Below the pieces are notes generated by a model. That model saw only the letters and a program-made list of their open reading frames with translations. It did not search any database and was not told the DNA's origin. Positions 9,444 to 18,210 of a stretch of DNA of 39,088 nucleotides are shown here, piece by piece (the stretch's first letter is position 1; each line of letters starts with the position of its first letter). The translations under genes and the position numbers were made by a program. The DNA comes from Deltaproteobacteria bacterium (GTDB lineage Bacteria; Desulfobacterota; DSM-4660; Desulfatiglandales; Desulfatiglandaceae), in the NCBI GenBank assembly GCA_022340265.1, contig JAJDOH010000148.1, positions 1 to 39,088 of the forward strand, read 5' to 3'.

Positions 9444-10715
9444 TCAAGTGAAATACCCCTTGGGCACGACCACGATTCCCCGGGGGGTTACCGTAAACCG
9501 CTTGCGGTCTTCTTCGGGATGATATCCGATTTCCAGGCCTTTAGGGAGTGTGTTGTCTTTATCGATAATCGCTTTTTTGATTTTACAATGCCGGCCCACC
9601 ACCACATTGTCCATGATGACCGATTCCTCCACCGTAGCCCAACTCCGTACAACCACATGATAAGCCAGCACACAATCACGAACAATGCCGCTGATGATGC
9701 AACCTGGCGCCACAATGGAATCGAGTGCTTTGCCCACGCGAAATCCATCCTGGCGTTCATTGGCAAAGACAAATTTAGCTGGCGGAGCCGGAATTTGGTA
9801 CGTATGAATGGGCCACCTCCGGCCATAAAGATTGAAATAGGGGTCCAGTCCCGTGAGATCCATGTTGGCATTCCAGTATGCATCCAGGGTTCCCACATCA
9901 CGCCAGTAAGAAGAGTCTCTCGTTCTGGTTTCCAGCCTTTCTTCGCGACCGCCGTCTTCCAAAGTAACATTGACGTAGTCTGTTATTCGATTAAACCGGT
10001 TGTAAGGATAGGCGTACACCCGATGGGTTTCCAATGAAGAGGGAATAATGTCCTTCCCGAAATCTTTCTCGACCCTCGATTCGAGAAGCTCCAAAAGCGT
10101 CTCTGTCCTAAAAAGATAAATTCCCATGGAGGCGAGCACATGATTGGGATCGCCGGGTATGGTTTTAACATTATTCTTTGGTTTTTCCTGGAACCCCCGA
10201 ATACGGAATCCATCATCCACCTGTGCGACACCCATTTCATGAGCCAGATCCTTTCTGGTTTCAAGAAGGCAAACGGTCATATCGGCTTTCTTTTCCAGAT
10301 GGTATTGCATCAGGAGGCTGTAGTCCATTTTGTAAATGTGATCGCCGGAGAGGACCAAAATATACCCCGGTCTATACCGTTTTATGAGATAGATGTTCTG
10401 GCGGATGGCGTCAGCGGTTCCCATATACCACTCGGGTCCGGTTCGCTGCTGTGGGGGCACTATTTTTAGAAAATGTCCGAATTTATGTGAAAAAATGTTC
10501 CACCCAGCTTCCAGATGTTCATTGAGGGATTGGGATTTGTACTGTGGAAGAACAATGATCTTATAGATCTGTGAATTAACGCAATTGGTCAGGGTAAAAT
10601 CAATGATCCGGTAAATGCCACCAAACGGGACAGCGGGTTTTGCCCTGTCCTGGGTCAGGGGCAGTAGCCTCTCGCCTCTTCCGCCGGCCATAATGAATGC
10701 CAGGGTCTCGTTCAT
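9444..10715 (-). CDS. glgC: glucose-1-phosphate adenylyltransferase
   Basis: The product is 423 residues. It makes ADP-glucose from glucose-1-phosphate and ATP, the committed step of bacterial glycogen synthesis. Motifs are MAGGRGERLLPLT at residues 9-21, KPAVPFGG, YRIIDF, and the substrate region LSGDHIYKMDY. A C-terminal left-handed beta-helix region (VRDCVLAYHVVV onward) fits the allosteric domain. A strong TAAGGAGG lies upstream of the ATG. It follows the phosphorylase gene by 29 bases on the same strand. No other glycogen gene is in the window. Confidence 0.94.
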   Translation of the reverse strand: MNETLAFIMAGGRGERLLPLTQDRAKPAVPFGGIYRIIDFTLTNCVNSQIYKIIVLPQYKSQSLNEHLEAGWNIFSHKFGHFLKIVPPQQRTGPEWYMGTADAIRQNIYLIKRYRPGYILVLSGDHIYKMDYSLLMQYHLEKKADMTVCLLETRKDLAHEMGVAQVDDGFRIRGFQEKPKNNVKTIPGDPNHVLASMGIYLFRTETLLELLESRVEKDFGKDIIPSSLETHRVYAYPYNRFNRITDYVNVTLEDGGREERLETRTRDSSYWRDVGTLDAYWNANMDLTGLDPYFNLYGRRWPIHTYQIPAPPAKFVFANERQDGFRVGKALDSIVAPGCIISGIVRDCVLAYHVVVRSWATVEESVIMDNVVVGRHCKIKKAIIDKDNTLPKGLEIGYHPEEDRKRFTVTPRGIVVVPKGYFT

Positions 10716-10744
10716 TTTATGTCCTCCTTATGGTACGCTTTCTT

Positions 10745-11569
10745 TCATTTGCTGAAGCTGAGACGACCGATAATTTTTTCCCATAAATTGGAAAGCGCTG
10801 GGCCTGCTTTTTTTGCTGCAGCGATTACTGCATCAAGGGATGTTTCTTCCATGCAGTCCGGACGGTTGATATTTGTGATAACGACGATGCCCAAGATTTT
10901 AAGACCACTGTGAACGCCCGCAATGGCCTGGCTCACCGTTGACATGCCTACAGCATCTGCACCGATCATTTTCAAGAATCGTGTTTCTGCGGGCGTCTCA
11001 AGGGAAGGGCCCAGGACACCCACATAAACGCCTTGGCGTAAATGAATTCTTTGTTCAAGTGCTATTGTGCCAGCCAGTTCTATCAGTTCGGGATCATAAA
11101 CCCGGCTCATATCCGGGAATCGAGGACCGAAATCATCCAGATTCGGACCAACCAGGGGATTTGTGCCCTTCAGGTTGATATGATCAGTGATGACCATGAG
11201 ATCCCCCATCTCAAACTGCTGATTCAAACCTCCTGCTGCACTGGACATGAACAGATATTTTACGCCGAGCATTGCCATCACCCTCACGGGGAATGTTACC
11301 GCTTTCGGCGAGTATCCTTCATACAGATGAAACCGGCCTTCAAGCGCCAGCACATATTTTCCGGAAATGGTGCCGCCGATCAGGTTCCCATGATGTCCTT
11401 CAACCGTTGAAGTGGGGAAATTGGGAATTTTCTCAAACGGGATGCGAAAGTCAGCGGAGATTTTTTCCGTCAGCATCGCCAGACCCGTTCCGGTGATCAT
11501 GCCGATTTCCGGCGCCTTTTTGATTATTGAAGATAGAAAATCTGCTGTTTCTTTGATCTCGCGCAGCAT
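10745..11569 (-). CDS. purine nucleoside phosphorylase (trimeric type)
   Basis: The 274-residue product belongs to the trimeric PNP/MTAP family and cleaves purine nucleosides with phosphate. Recognisable motifs are ITGTGLA near the N-terminus, GHHGNL, EGRFHLYEGY, GPSLETPAETR and GMSTVSQAIAGVHSG. The Asn in VVITN points to 6-oxopurines such as inosine and guanosine. The start at 11569 is set by GGAGGTACC just upstream; 20 further in-frame codons are ignored. It probably shares a transcript with glgC downstream. Confidence 0.9.
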   Translation of the reverse strand: MLREIKETADFLSSIIKKAPEIGMITGTGLAMLTEKISADFRIPFEKIPNFPTSTVEGHHGNLIGGTISGKYVLALEGRFHLYEGYSPKAVTFPVRVMAMLGVKYLFMSSAAGGLNQQFEMGDLMVITDHINLKGTNPLVGPNLDDFGPRFPDMSRVYDPELIELAGTIALEQRIHLRQGVYVGVLGPSLETPAETRFLKMIGADAVGMSTVSQAIAGVHSGLKILGIVVITNINRPDCMEETSLDAVIAAAKKAGPALSNLWEKIIGRLSFSK

Positions 11570-11993
11570 AAGGTACCTCCCTTCATGTTTGCTTACTCGT
11601 TTATGCCAGATGTAACCCAAAGTCAACATTTCAAAACAAGAACGTTTGCTCTAACGAGGAGAAGCGTTTGAGGATCGTTCGTCGTAAAATCAAGAGTGAA
11701 CAGGGCAGGTGTGTAAAAAAAGAACCCTTTTATGGACTTTCTGTGGCCGAAGGACTCCACTCTATCCCCTGATTATTCTACAATTCTCATTTTTCAAATC
11801 TTATTCAAATACAATTATTTTGTCTCTGCACATTGAAAAAATAAAACCATTGCATATATTTAATAATGTGTTACCCTGTAGACTATAAAAAAGTGCAAGA
11901 AAAAGGTCTATTATGGCATGCATTTTGCCTAAAAGCATGCAATTAATTGAAACGCAGAAAAACTCAAGTCTTCTCCAGCGCAGGAGGTTAACC
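11570..11993. other. 424-base divergent intergenic region
   Basis: This is the only gap above 300 bases, lying between the divergently transcribed phosphorylase and transglycosylase genes. The right half is AT-rich and holds a likely promoter for the rightward gene (11833-11860). The octamer GCATGCAT and the hexamer GCATGC occur about ten bases apart at about 11920-11942. No conserved reading frame, RNA gene or repeat array is visible. Confidence 0.5.
11833..11860 (+). promoter_or_regulatory. putative promoter of the lytic transglycosylase gene
   Basis: TTGAAA (11833-11838) and TATATT (11855-11860) are spaced by 16 bases in a very AT-rich stretch. Each box matches consensus at five of six positions. 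The transcript would have a leader of roughly 125 bases before the ATG at 11994. Confidence 0.4.
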
Positions 11994-12638
11994 ATGGAGG
12001 AAATCTCAATATCATGGCCTTTGTCAGGCCATGCGACCCATCATTACCCGTATTTCAGGGTGATTTACCTGTTGCTTCTTTTCAGTTTTGGTTTTTTGAT
12101 ACATGTTCAATCCGCACCGGGTGCAGAACCGGAAAAAGGTTCTCCGCCAATAGCCCTGAACGCCCCTCAAAACAAAATCTTGTCCAGTGCCCGCATCACC
12201 ATTAAACCGGTTGAAAAAAACAAATCAGATCGTTTCAACCCCATGATCAAAAAAGCTGCTGAGCGATATCATGTAGAGCCCGCTCTTATTAAAGCCGTCA
12301 TCATGACTGAATCCGCTTACAATCCAAGAGCGGTCTCCAGACAGGGGGCAAAAGGACTGATGCAACTCATGCCTGAAACCGCTCACGCCCTGGGCGTCAA
12401 AAATGCTTTCAACCCGGCCCATAACATCAATGGTGGTGTCAAATATTTGAGACAATTGCTGGATGCTTTTAACCATAACATCAAGCTGGCTTTGGCAGCC
12501 TATAATGCCGGCGTGGCTAAGGTAAAACAGCATGGCGGAATCCCTCCCATAAAAGCGACCCGTCACTACGTTAAAACGGTTGTTGCCTACTACCATCACT
12601 ACAAATCTCTGATGGTCGACAAAACCGAAAATGTGTAA
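11994..12638 (+). CDS. lytic transglycosylase with SLT domain
   Basis: The product is 214 residues. A hydrophobic segment at about 23-38 is a signal peptide or anchor, followed by a linker and an SLT domain (about 82-205). The catalytic glutamate is E106 in MTESAYNP, followed by GAKGLMQLMPETA (118-130) and AAYNAG (168-173), the standard family 1 motifs. It cleaves peptidoglycan in the periplasm without hydrolysis. The start at 11994 follows CAGGAGG; a 27-codon in-frame upstream extension lacks a ribosome binding site. Confidence 0.88.
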   Translation: MEEISISWPLSGHATHHYPYFRVIYLLLLFSFGFLIHVQSAPGAEPEKGSPPIALNAPQNKILSSARITIKPVEKNKSDRFNPMIKKAAERYHVEPALIKAVIMTESAYNPRAVSRQGAKGLMQLMPETAHALGVKNAFNPAHNINGGVKYLRQLLDAFNHNIKLALAAYNAGVAKVKQHGGIPPIKATRHYVKTVVAYYHHYKSLMVDKTENV

Positions 12639-12661
12639 TCTCCGCTTTGCCCTCTTGACAT

Positions 12662-12716
12662 GAGGATGTAGATCCTCGTTTCAAGACGTTCCCGGTGAAG
12701 ATCTGGAAACCGGGAA
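12662..12716 (+). terminator. two hairpins after the transglycosylase gene
   Basis: GAGGAT (12662-12667) and ATCCTC (12672-12677) form a perfect six-pair stem with a four-base loop, followed by GTTT. A second perfect stem, TTCCCGGT (12689-12696) with ACCGGGAA (12709-12716), follows directly. Neither has a long T run, so termination is a guess. A role in mRNA stability is equally possible. Confidence 0.3.
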
Positions 12717-12780
12717 GGTCGTTTGTCCTCCTTCTGTTTGTTCCGAATCCCGGCCCTGGCTTGTGTTCCCGTTTTTGCCC

Positions 12781-12808
12781 TTGACCTGTTTCTCGCATTT
12801 AATATAAG
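12781..12808 (+). promoter_or_regulatory. putative promoter of the COG2187-like gene
   Basis: TTGACC (12781-12786) and TATAAG (12803-12808) are spaced by 16 bases, each five of six to consensus. They lie about 40 bases before the ATG at 12848. Confidence 0.45.
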
Positions 12809-12847
12809 AATACGACGAACCTCGCATTTGGAAGGAAAAACGAAATA

Positions 12848-13846
12848 ATGAAGCAGATCATCGAAGACTTAAAAAACCCGGATGCGCTCCCTGAAAATAC
12901 CAGAAACGTGGATGTGGTTCAGACTCACATCTCCGTTGTATTCATCGCGGATTCCTTTGTATATAAAATTAAAAAACCGGTTGATTTTGGCTTTTTGGAT
13001 TTTTCAACCCTTGAAAAGAGGTATTACTACTGCCACCAGGAAGTCACCCTCAATCGACGACTGGCCAGAGATCTGTACGTGGATGTGCTTCCGGTAACGC
13101 TATCAAACGGAAAATATACCCTTTTGGAGCAAAAGGGGGAGCCGGTGGAATATGCAGTCAAAATGAAGCGAATTCCCAATGATCGATTGATGAAATTTTT
13201 TTTTGAAGCTGGAAAGATCACCGCGGGGAACCTGTCTGAAATTGCCGAGGTTCTTTCAAAATTTCATTTATCTGCCAGAACCAGTCCGGAGATTTCGGAA
13301 TATGCAGCGCCACAAAAATTCAAAATCAATACGGACGAAAACTTCGATCAAGTTCAAGAACATTGCGGCCTGACCATATCCGAACGGCAGTTTCATGAGA
13401 TAAAGAGATACACCAATGACTTCTATAGAGTCCACGGCGACATGTTTCTTAAAAGAATTGCAGAAGGGCGGATTAGGGATTGCCATGGCGACCTTCATAT
13501 GGAACATATCTGCTTGATGCCGGGTCTTCCCATCATTGACTGCATTGAATTCAATGAACGCTTTCGGTTCAGCGATGCCCTTGCCGACATTGCCTTTTTA
13601 TTGATGGATTTGGAATACCACGGAGGGATGAACGAAGCGGAAGTGCTTTGGAATCATTACAAAAATCTTTCAGGAGAAGTTGAGGTTGATCATCTGCTGC
13701 GATTTTATAAAGTTTACAGGGCGTTTGTACGCGGAAAAGTAAACGGTTTTCAGATTGATGATCTTTCCATAGGGAATGCGGAAAAAGAAAAAGCCATTCA
13801 ACGTGCGCAATCCTACTTCAATCTGGCTTACGGTTATATTTCTTGA
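12848..13846 (+). CDS. COG2187-type aminoglycoside phosphotransferase-like kinase
   Basis: The 332-residue protein has the protein-kinase-like fold of phosphotransferases. K40 or K42 in VYKIKKPVDFGFLDFS is the likely ATP-binding lysine. The catalytic loop is H213-G-D215-L-H217, followed by D231 (IIDCIEFNERFRFSD) for metal binding. This pattern is typical of COG2187. In many bacteria this domain is fused to a C-terminal P-loop kinase domain (COG0645); here that half is the next gene, about 100 bases downstream. The substrate is unknown. Confidence 0.8.
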   Translation: MKQIIEDLKNPDALPENTRNVDVVQTHISVVFIADSFVYKIKKPVDFGFLDFSTLEKRYYYCHQEVTLNRRLARDLYVDVLPVTLSNGKYTLLEQKGEPVEYAVKMKRIPNDRLMKFFFEAGKITAGNLSEIAEVLSKFHLSARTSPEISEYAAPQKFKINTDENFDQVQEHCGLTISERQFHEIKRYTNDFYRVHGDMFLKRIAEGRIRDCHGDLHMEHICLMPGLPIIDCIEFNERFRFSDALADIAFLLMDLEYHGGMNEAEVLWNHYKNLSGEVEVDHLLRFYKVYRAFVRGKVNGFQIDDLSIGNAEKEKAIQRAQSYFNLAYGYIS

Positions 13847-13851
13847 GAATG

Positions 13852-13880
13852 TTGACTGATTATATATGAAGAAAACTAAT
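13852..13880 (+). promoter_or_regulatory. weak possible promoter of the P-loop gene
   Basis: TTGACT (13852-13857) is followed after 17 bases by ACTAAT (13875-13880). The -10 box is poor. The gene may instead be read from the upstream gene's promoter. Confidence 0.2.
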
Positions 13881-13942
13881 TTTTCTTTTCAACTTCTTAT
13901 ATTTAATGAATTTAGTGATATCGAAAAACCATTTCGGAGTCC

Positions 13943-14548
13943 ATGATGAAAGAACCATTTGTGGCGTTTATGAAAAAAGAGTTGGAACCCAACACCGTCC
14001 TGATCGCATGCGGTCTTCCTGCATCCTACAAAACGGAAACCACTGAAGTCATTGCTGAATTGAAAGGGTACCGTATATTACGCTCCGATCTCATTCGGCT
14101 TGAAGTACTCAAAAACGAGGATATTTTTGATGAGATGGTGGCTTCCAGCATGCAAAAGCGCACGCTGGTATATGATGAAATGTTCAGAATTGCAGATGAG
14201 GCGGCCGGAAAAGAAGCGGGGATTATTCTGGATGCCACTTTCGTGACCCAATCCCTCAGAAGACGTGCGGCAAAAGTTGCTGCTGATCACGGCAGGACCC
14301 TGGTGATTCAACAGACCCAGTGCCCCAAAGAAGTGTCTCTGGAACGTATTTCAAAGCGAACCAAGGAAAACTATGAGTCCAATGCACTGACAGAACAAGC
14401 TTATATGAATAATGTAAAGAAGTTTGAACCGGTGGACTTGGATGAGTTGAAACAACGGTATCCTGAATTGAAAGTCGTTCACCTGCTGGTAGATACCGCC
14501 TCGGATCTGACCGATGAGTGGGTCGTGATCGGCAAAAAGACGGCATAG
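13943..14548 (+). CDS. COG0645-like P-loop kinase with altered Walker A
   Basis: The 201-residue product looks like the P-loop kinase half of COG2187-COG0645 proteins. Residues 24-31 read GLPASYKT, where the Walker A consensus would have glycine in place of Y29. The lysine K30 and threonine T31 are kept. R48-S-D50 and ILDATF (95-100, D97 as Walker B-like) fit the family. Either of two adjacent ATGs (13943, 13946) could be the start; GGAG lies just upstream. It precedes nadK by 9 bases. Substrate unknown. Confidence 0.7.
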   Translation: MMKEPFVAFMKKELEPNTVLIACGLPASYKTETTEVIAELKGYRILRSDLIRLEVLKNEDIFDEMVASSMQKRTLVYDEMFRIADEAAGKEAGIILDATFVTQSLRRRAAKVAADHGRTLVIQQTQCPKEVSLERISKRTKENYESNALTEQAYMNNVKKFEPVDLDELKQRYPELKVVHLLVDTASDLTDEWVVIGKKTA

Positions 14549-14557
14549 GTTTTCTTC

Positions 14558-15448
14558 ATGACATCAAAATCCGTGGGGATTATCTACAAGCACCAGCACG
14601 AACCGGCAAGAGTTGAGGCGCTCAAACTTAGGACCTGGTTTGAGAATCGTGGCATCACCGTCTTTTCACAAGAGATGGCAGCGGAAGTTGTGGAAAACGG
14701 TGTTTCCATTGGAAGGCAGACCGTTCCAAGAGACGTCAACTGGATTGTGGTTCTGGGTGGGGACGGCACCCTGCTGGGGGCTGCACGCCAAGTGGGAAGA
14801 TACGGTGCGCCGATTCTGGGCGTCAATCTGGGGGGACTCGGTTTTTTGACCTGCATTCCGCTGGAAAAACTCTATTCAGTGGTTGAGACCATGGTGAGCG
14901 GTGGCCTTCAAGTGGAAAGCCGCATGATGCTTGAAACAAAGGTTTTAAGGGGCAAAAAGGAAACGATTCGTTTTCAGGTTTTAAATGATGTGGTCATCAA
15001 CAAAAGTACGCTTGCCAGAATTATTGATCTCGATGTTTCCATCAACGACGTATTTGTTACCACATTCAGGGCCGACGGGCTAATCATTGCCACCCCCACC
15101 GGATCCACCGCCTATAACCTCTCGGCAGGTGGGCCCATCCTGTACCCGACCATTGAAACATTCGTATTGACACCCATTTGTCCGTTTACGCTCACAAACC
15201 GGCCGATCATCGTTCCCGACAGTGCTGTTGTGGGCATCGAAATGGGCCGGGAAAGTGAAGAAACCGTTGTTCTGACCTTTGACGGCCAAGTGGGATTTGA
15301 CCTACATCATGGCGATAAGGTTAAGATCTATAAGTCAAAAGAAAAAATCAATCTTTTCCAACCGCCTGCTCAGGATTATTTCCGCATTCTCAGAACCAAA
15401 CTCATGTGGGGAGGCGTTACCTACAATAAGCGTGGGGAGCTTTCCTGA
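14558..15448 (+). CDS. nadK: NAD kinase
   Basis: The product is 296 residues and phosphorylates NAD to NADP with ATP or polyphosphate. The GGDGT motif is at 67-71 (VVLGGDGTLLGAAR), followed by NLGGLGFLT and the long signature DGLIIATPTGSTAYNLSAGG. The length matches the proteobacterial enzyme. The end overlaps the proposed start of the DUF4911 gene, suggesting a tight operon with it and miaB. Confidence 0.95.
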   Translation: MTSKSVGIIYKHQHEPARVEALKLRTWFENRGITVFSQEMAAEVVENGVSIGRQTVPRDVNWIVVLGGDGTLLGAARQVGRYGAPILGVNLGGLGFLTCIPLEKLYSVVETMVSGGLQVESRMMLETKVLRGKKETIRFQVLNDVVINKSTLARIIDLDVSINDVFVTTFRADGLIIATPTGSTAYNLSAGGPILYPTIETFVLTPICPFTLTNRPIIVPDSAVVGIEMGRESEETVVLTFDGQVGFDLHHGDKVKIYKSKEKINLFQPPAQDYFRILRTKLMWGGVTYNKRGELS

Positions 15449-15695
15449 CCGGTCGGTTATCAATCATCAGTTGAATAGTATAAAAAAGATATTTCAGGTG
15501 GACCGAAGGGAAATTCATTATTTCAGATTTCTCCTTGAATCCTATGATGGGATGGCCCTTGTATCCACTATCGACCCCCATAGGGCATTGATCGAAGTCT
15601 CAATTGCGCCGGGCTGTGAAAAATGGATTCTTGAACTGATGGAGGTCCTCAAAAATGATGAAGGGTTGTCTATTTCAAACCTTCTCCTGAGGTAG
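15432..15695 (+). CDS. DUF4911 family small protein
   Basis: The product is about 87 residues with the core VDRREIHYFRFLLESYDGMALVSTIDP..., which I recognise as DUF4911, a small family common in deltaproteobacteria. No function is known to me. The start is uncertain: GTG at 15432 (used here, overlapping nadK by 17 bases), TTG at 15471 or GTG at 15498. None has a convincing ribosome binding site. The stop lies two bases before the miaB GTG, so it is translated within the nadK-miaB operon. Confidence 0.7.
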   Translation: MGSFPDRSVINHQLNSIKKIFQVDRREIHYFRFLLESYDGMALVSTIDPHRALIEVSIAPGCEKWILELMEVLKNDEGLSISNLLLR

Positions 15696-15697
15696 CT

Positions 15698-17017
15698 GTG
15701 AATAAGCGTTTCCACATTCAAACCATGGGTTGCCAGATGAATGAATACGATTCCGATTTTCTGGCACAATCCCTGATTAAAAATGGTTTCTTGCCGGAAA
15801 AGGACGTCCATCGAGCGGATATCATCCTGATCAATACCTGTGCGGTTCGCGCCAAACCGGAGCAGAAAGCCTGTAGTTTTCTTGGCCGCATGGCGGATCT
15901 CAAGGAGAAAAATCCTGAACTGATTGTTGGTATGATTGGCTGTCTTGCCCAGATGAAGGGTAAGGAATTGATGCGACGATTTCCGCTGCTGGATTTTGTC
16001 ATGGGGCCCAGAGAGTTAGGACACATCCTCGAATCCGTAGAGGGGATTATTAGGGAACGCCAACGGCTCGTGCAAACCGCGCTCGATAAGGTACCGCCGT
16101 CTCCTGTAAAATGCACGGGATATTTTCAGAATCGGACGTCAGGCTTTATTTCCATTATGGAAGGGTGCAACAACTTCTGCAGTTATTGCATTGTTCCGTA
16201 TGTAAGGGGTCGTGAGTTTTTTCGTGCACCGGAAGACATCCTTGAGGAAGCCAGATATCTTATCTCTGAAGGAATAAGAGAAATAACCCTGCTGGGCCAG
16301 AACGTCAATAGTTACGTATGGAAGGAAACTCAAAACAAATGGAATTTTTCATCTTTGCTCCATGAACTGGCAGCACTTGACGATCTGCTCAGACTCCGTT
16401 TTACAACATCCCATCCAAAAGATCTTTCAGATGACCTTCTTGCGTGTTTTGCTAATATCGAAAAGTTGGCCGGTCATATCCACCTGCCGTTTCAGGCGGG
16501 AAGCAACCGTATTTTGAAATCCATGCGACGCGGGTATACGCGAGAACAATATCTTGCCATCATTGAGAAAATTAAAACCTGTGACGAGGATATTGCTATC
16601 ACCAGCGATGTTATGGTAGGATTTCCCGGTGAGACGGAAGAAGATTTCCAATTCACCCTTGATTTAATAGAACATGTGGAATTTGATGCCCTTTTTTCCT
16701 TCAAATACTCCGATCGGGAAGGAACCCCCGCTGCGGAGATGTCGGAAAAGATAAGTGAAAATGTTAAAATTGCCAGGCTCCAACGTTTGCAAGACATCCA
16801 GAACGGTATCACCCTTAAGAAGAACCAGCGTCTTGTGGGTCGGCAGATGACCGTACTGGTGGAAGGGGCCAGCAAAAAAGGCGAACAGCTTACAGGAAGG
16901 ACATCTTCCAACAAAGTGGTTAATTTTGACGGAGATGTTACGCTGGCGGGAAGACTGGTTGAAGTTACTGTAAAGGCCTCTTACCTTAACTCGCTAAAGG
17001 GCGAAATAATCGGCTAA
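15698..17017 (+). CDS. miaB: tRNA-2-methylthio-N6-dimethylallyladenosine synthase MiaB
   Basis: The 439-residue methylthiotransferase modifies A37 of tRNAs reading UNN codons. C12, C48 and C82 bind the auxiliary 4Fe-4S cluster; C157, C161 and C164 (GCNNFCSYCIVPYVRGRE) bind the radical SAM cluster. A TRAM RNA-binding domain occupies about 376-439. MiaB is favoured over MtaB/RimO because of the HIQTMGCQMNEYDS start and the IVPYVRGRE motif. The start is GTG at 15698 with CTGAGGT upstream. Confidence 0.94.
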   Translation: MNKRFHIQTMGCQMNEYDSDFLAQSLIKNGFLPEKDVHRADIILINTCAVRAKPEQKACSFLGRMADLKEKNPELIVGMIGCLAQMKGKELMRRFPLLDFVMGPRELGHILESVEGIIRERQRLVQTALDKVPPSPVKCTGYFQNRTSGFISIMEGCNNFCSYCIVPYVRGREFFRAPEDILEEARYLISEGIREITLLGQNVNSYVWKETQNKWNFSSLLHELAALDDLLRLRFTTSHPKDLSDDLLACFANIEKLAGHIHLPFQAGSNRILKSMRRGYTREQYLAIIEKIKTCDEDIAITSDVMVGFPGETEEDFQFTLDLIEHVEFDALFSFKYSDREGTPAAEMSEKISENVKIARLQRLQDIQNGITLKKNQRLVGRQMTVLVEGASKKGEQLTGRTSSNKVVNFDGDVTLAGRLVEVTVKASYLNSLKGEIIG

Positions 17018-17026
17018 ACAAACATT

Positions 17027-17956
17027 ATGTCAACTGTAATTGAAGATATTTCCTATGAAAAGGAACATGTCCTGGTTGTCGATGACGAAGAGATTGTAAG
17101 AGAACCTATTTCCTCAATGCTGCGACATCTTGGCTTCAAGGTGGAAACCGCTGAAAGCGGTGATGAAGCATTGTTGAAACTAGAAAATACTGCCTACACT
17201 TTCTTGTTGACAGACATCCGAATGCCGGGAATTGATGGGCTCGAACTGATCATGAGGGTTAAGAGAGAGCACCCGGATATCTGTGCTATCGCCATGACGG
17301 GTTACTCGAGAGAATACAAATATGTGGAAACCATTAATGCCGGTGCCACGGATTTTGTTAACAAGCCATTCGGCATCGAGGAGATAGAGGCAAAATTTAG
17401 ACGTGGCATTATTGAAAGAAACATTCGGCAGGAACTCAATCGGCTTTCTATAACGGATTCTCTGACCGGTCTTTACAACCAGCGATACTTTTATGATCGT
17501 CTCAATGAAGAGACAGCACGCGCACAACGACAAAACCACGAACTGGCGGTGATTCTTCTGGATCTTGATGACTTCAAACAATACAATGATAGCTTCGGTC
17601 ATCTGGCGGGAGATAAATTGCTGCAGAAAGTGGGCACCGTCATCAACAGTAAAATGCGGCAAAACGTGGACTCCGCATATCGGTATGGTGGAGACGAATT
17701 TGCAGTTATGCTAATTGAAGCGGGTGCGGATGTGGCTAATATGATGTCGGCGCGTATCAAAGCAGGTATTTTGGAAGAATGCCGGCTTTCGGCCAGCAGT
17801 GGTTTTGCCGTATTTAAAGATGGGTCGAGTGCCGAAGCGCTGGTTGGCGATGCGGACCTCAGGTTGTATGAAGACAAAGCCGGGAAAAAAGACCGGAAGA
17901 ATTTTTATATCAAAAGCGATCGAACGCAGCATAATTCCCGGATATTTAACGTCTGA
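17027..17956 (+). CDS. response regulator with GGDEF output (diguanylate cyclase)
   Basis: The product is 309 residues. A REC domain (about 14-128) has the acidic pocket D19-D20, phospho-acceptor D63 and K113. A GGDEF domain (about 140-295) has DLDDFK (179-184), NDSFGH and an intact GGDEF at 221-225, so it should make cyclic di-GMP when phosphorylated. The inhibitory I-site RxxD expected at 212-215 reads QNVD; an arginine is present but one position too early. No partner histidine kinase is in the window. The Shine-Dalgarno is weak. Confidence 0.88.
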   Translation: MSTVIEDISYEKEHVLVVDDEEIVREPISSMLRHLGFKVETAESGDEALLKLENTAYTFLLTDIRMPGIDGLELIMRVKREHPDICAIAMTGYSREYKYVETINAGATDFVNKPFGIEEIEAKFRRGIIERNIRQELNRLSITDSLTGLYNQRYFYDRLNEETARAQRQNHELAVILLDLDDFKQYNDSFGHLAGDKLLQKVGTVINSKMRQNVDSAYRYGGDEFAVMLIEAGADVANMMSARIKAGILEECRLSASSGFAVFKDGSSAEALVGDADLRLYEDKAGKKDRKNFYIKSDRTQHNSRIFNV

Positions 17957-18035
17957 TAATAAATATTATGTAAACTTTATAAATGGCTTGAATTTGTGTC
18001 TATGTCTCTGTCTGCTGCCCTTTCCAAAATAGCGG

Positions 18036-18065
18036 TTGACAAGCTGAGATTAAATTTGGTAGAAG
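18036..18065 (+). promoter_or_regulatory. promoter of the bS22-like gene
   Basis: A perfect TTGACA (18036-18041) is followed after 18 bases by TAGAAG (18060-18065), a weaker -10. It lies 31 bases before the ATG of the 29-codon gene. Confidence 0.5.
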
Positions 18066-18096
18066 AATAATATTAATACAGGGAGGAAAGAATCGA

Positions 18097-18186
18097 ATGA
18101 GTAGCGTTGTCAAGAAACGAAGAAAGAAAATCACCAAACACAAATACCGAAAACTCCGAAAAAAGATGCGCCACAAAAATAAGTAG
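18097..18186 (+). CDS. bS22-like small ribosomal protein (AURKAIP1/COX24 domain)
   Basis: This gene encodes only 29 residues, beginning MSSVVKKRRKKITKHKYRK; about 60 percent are Lys, Arg or His. The pattern S-V-x-KKRRK-x-x-x-KHK-x-RK-x-x-K matches the AURKAIP1/COX24 domain proteins and mycobacterial ribosomal protein bS22. It probably binds rRNA of the small subunit. It has a strong ribosome binding site (GGGAGGAAAG, 18081-18090), its own promoter and a strong terminator, so it is a complete single-gene unit. The ribosomal role is inferred from the family. Confidence 0.8.
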   Translation: MSSVVKKRRKKITKHKYRKLRKKMRHKNK

Positions 18187-18210
18187 CAGTCCCCCTCACC
18201 TTATACAAGA

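Noticed and set aside
9519-10037. 172-codon open frame on the + strand
   Set aside because: It is antisense to glgC, which is full length and motif-complete.
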